Of a stretch of DNA of 64,000 nucleotides, positions 61,345 through 64,000 are shown piece after piece. A model generated the notes under the pieces. That model saw only the letters and a list, made by a program, of their open reading frames with translations. It made no database searches and had not been told where the DNA came from. The stretch covers positions 24,014,801 to 24,078,800 of the forward strand of contig NC_092859.1 in the NCBI RefSeq assembly GCF_032062135.1, read 5' to 3'. Within the stretch, counting starts at the first letter, position 1. Every line of letters starts with the position of its first letter. Origin of the DNA: Pyxicephalus adspersus. Lineage: Eukaryota; Chordata; Amphibia; Anura; Pyxicephalidae. The position numbers were made by a program, and so were the translations under genes.

Positions 61345-62440
61345 CGCAATGTAATCTGTGTACACAATACACAACAACTATACACAACACTATATACAAC
61401 ACTATACTACACACACTCTGCAGTGTACACAATACACAACTATACACAACACTATATACAACACTATACTACACACACACTGCAATGTACACAACAACTA
61501 TACACAATACTATATACAACACTATACTACACACACACTGCAATGTACACAATACACAACAAATTTACACAACAACTATATACAACACTATACTACACAC
61601 ACACACTGCAATGTACACAATACACAACAACTATACACAACACACACTGCAATGTACACTATACACAACACTACACACTCAACGCAACTTTATGCTATAT
61701 ACACTGCAATGTACATAACACTAAACATTTCTATACTACATACACATACTGCAATGTACACAAAACACAACACTAAACAACTCTATTCTACAGACAAATA
61801 CAGCAATGTACACAATACACAACACTAAACAACTCTATACTACAGACACACTGCAATGTACACAATACACAACACTACACACTCAACACAAATCCATACA
61901 ATATATACACTGCGATGTACACAACACCCAACATTAAACAACTTTATACTATATACACAATCCGCAATGTACACAGTACATAACTCTGCACACTCTATAC
62001 AACACTGCAATGTACACAATACACAACGCTATACTATATATAATCTACACAATACACAACACTGCTCACTACACAACTCTACATTATACACACTGCAATG
62101 TACACAATCAACAACACTGCTCACTACACAACTCAATATTTTATACTCACTGAAATGTACACAATACATAACACAATTCTATACTATATAAAATGTATGC
62201 AATACACAACACTGCACACTACACAACTATACATTATACACACTGCAATGTACACAACACACAACCCTTCACTAAATATAATGTACACAATTCACAACAT
62301 TAGGCACACACTACACAACTGTATACCATATACACACTGCAGTGTACACAATAAACAACATGGTGCACAGCTCTATACTATATATAGATACTATCTATAA
62401 TGTACACACTGCAATGTACACAATATACAAAACAGAACGA
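61345..62440. repeat. AC/T-rich minisatellite, about 1.1 kb
   Basis: Repeats of aatgtacacaatacacaac, actatactacacacactgc and similar for over a kilobase, copies diverging toward the right. Gives rise to three long Tyr/Thr/His/Asn-rich spurious frames on the plus strand. Confidence 0.92.
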
Positions 62441-62904
62441 ACACCAGACATCCATGTGAACAGTACAATCCAGTACAGATGTGTAATATTTGTTGCCTCC
62501 AGTGACATATCCCTGCGTCCTCCCCATAGTAAATAATAGCAGTAGTAAGCGCTCCATCATTTAGCAATCCGGCACAGAGGGCAGTGCGATCACTAAACTA
62601 GAACAACCACAATGATCTGTATGTACCTGGCCTAAATTGAAGATATGAGACTCAATACAGAACAGGGACTGCATAGAAGTCAGAATACTGGACAAATATT
62701 TATCCGGTAATAGTTATAAAACAAATAATTACAATGGTGAAAAATAATCACCAACAGTGAAAATTGTAGTGCTTTTTCACATTTAGTGAGTTCAAAGTGA
62801 CCACTTCCATCCATGGTAGGTGGAGAAATTCCTTCTTCTACTGGGGCTCAATAAAAAGTTTTACCTTGTACAGTGGTGGTCTGCTGGAAGAATGATATAC
62901 AATT

Positions 62905-63085
62905 ACTCCGTTATACCCCATACTATACTAGACACAGCACTGTATTATATCTCACACTATACTATACACAGCACTGTTATACACAGCACTGTATTATATC
63001 TCACACTATACTATACCCAACACTGTATTATACACTGCACAATATTAAATCTCATGCTATATTGTGCACTGCACTGCATTGTGTA
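62905..63085. repeat. Short minisatellite (cactgtattatatctcacac)
   Basis: About five copies of cactgtattatatctcacac, tatactatacacag. Related in wording to the 61.3-62.4 kb array. Confidence 0.8.
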
Positions 63086-63239
63086 CTGGTGGGTACTGTT
63101 CCATTTTAGGTATTAGTCATTGTGTAAATATTTCCTGTTAAAATTTTAGGATTAGGGGAAGATAATAAATGGGCCCCATGGATGTGGCACCTCGGAGTCA
63201 CATATTGTCTGATTCACATCTAATGGTATTATCATCTGG

Positions 63240-63485
63240 TATCTGAGGAAGCAATTTCACTACATACAAGTGCAGTGTATAGAGCATTTCAATGTAGGGT
63301 AGGATAGTGCAGTGTATAAGATAATTTAGTGTAGTGTATGGTACCCTTTAGTGTGTGGTATAGTGTAGTGTATTATATAGCAAAGTGTAGTTCATATTGA
63401 TTAGTGCAATGTGTAGTTAGATGTGTAGTATAGTATAGTGTAGTGAGCAGTGTAGTGTGCAGTGTAGTGTGCAGTATAGTGATGT
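63240..63485. repeat. AGTGTAGTGT simple repeat
   Basis: agtgtagtgtgcagtgtagt and variants. Its wording is close to the inverse of the cac/tac-rich arrays to the left. Confidence 0.75.
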
Positions 63486-63869
63486 ACTAGTTTGGACCTC
63501 CCTGCTCCAGATGTCAGATGTTTTGGAAATTATGATGCAGAAAGAGCCAGGGACTGTAGTTGGGAGCTCTGTCATATAAACCTATTATAGTGTGGGATTA
63601 AATACTAAAAACTAGAAGAGTCCTGCACACACAACATTTACATGTGTGTTCCTGCAGCTGTAATCTTTTACCAATAGCTGGGTATTACCCTTGTTGTTGG
63701 ATTTAGAGAATGTCAATGTCCAGAGAGCCAGCAGACTGTATAAGTTTTGTACTGGAATTAAGGATTTTGCTGAAATACTCAAACAAATTCATTTGAAATG
63801 TTTGCAATTGTTTTGAAATATACCTTATTGTAACCACCACACTTTTTGTGCCAGGGCTTTGACTGCACA

Positions 63870-64000
63870 GGGGATCCATCACTGGGGTCTACACTGAAGA
63901 AATGTGACTGGGGTCTGCACTGGGGGTCTGTCACTAAGAGGTTTGTTACTGGGGTTTGAACTAGGGGTCAATTACAAAGTCTGCACTCAGGGTCTGTTAC
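63870..64000. repeat. Minisatellite ggggtctgcactgggggtct, window edge
   Basis: Units of about 25 bases (actggggtctgcactgggg, gtctgtcactaag and the like) run to the end of the window, so the array probably continues beyond it. Confidence 0.75.

Noticed and set aside
61336..62536. Overlapping Tyr/Thr/His/Asn-rich frames of 100-156 residues
   Set aside because: Translation of the AC/T-rich minisatellite in several frames; no non-repeat portion.

Overview
This is a vertebrate nuclear genomic window, most probably from a frog. Small coding exons with GT/AG splice sites sit in long introns and are embedded in DNA transposons, MITEs, an interspersed frog-type repeat and minisatellites. Two assembly gaps (N runs) are present at 515-694 and 15127-15645. 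No prokaryotic, CRISPR, viral or RNA-gene signal was seen.

Three protein-coding genes can be rebuilt exon by exon. (1) ATP6V1E1, plus strand, coding exons 2-9 between 2816 and 6717, encodes V-ATPase V1 subunit E; its first coding exon is not visible. (2) SLC25A18, minus strand, nine coding exons between 18389 and 8820, encodes a 307-residue mitochondrial glutamate carrier; there is evidence of further 5' non-coding exons up to about 21.9 kb. (3) CECR2, minus strand, seventeen coding exons between 61027 and 28362, encodes a bromodomain chromatin-remodelling subunit of about 1,531 residues, with a GC-rich promoter at about 61.03-61.34 kb. All exon phases join without a break in each gene. The combination ATP6V1E1, SLC25A18 and CECR2 matches the gene neighbourhood of human 22q11 (cat eye syndrome region), so this is a conserved syntenic block. 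ATP6V1E1 and SLC25A18 are tail to tail; SLC25A18 and CECR2 lie head to tail on the minus strand.

Layout: 1-2.8 kb, upstream or intron 1 of ATP6V1E1 with repeats; 2.8-7.3 kb, ATP6V1E1 with a 642-bp TIR transposon in intron 6; 7.3-8.8 kb, intergenic with a palindromic MITE; 8.8-21.9 kb, SLC25A18, whose introns hold a 73-bp minisatellite, a 167-bp tandem duplication, a dead Tc1-like transposon and a gap; 22-25.2 kb, intergenic; 25.2-61 kb, CECR2, whose introns carry several hAT-type elements with target duplications and a recurring MITE family; 61.3-64 kb, a cluster of minisatellites upstream of CECR2.

The genes are not an operon and share no obvious pathway: one is a proton-pump stalk subunit, one a mitochondrial solute carrier, one a chromatin factor. 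The most unusual coding feature is a proline-rich minisatellite-like expansion of about 330 codons inside CECR2. I found no convincing undescribed biological system.
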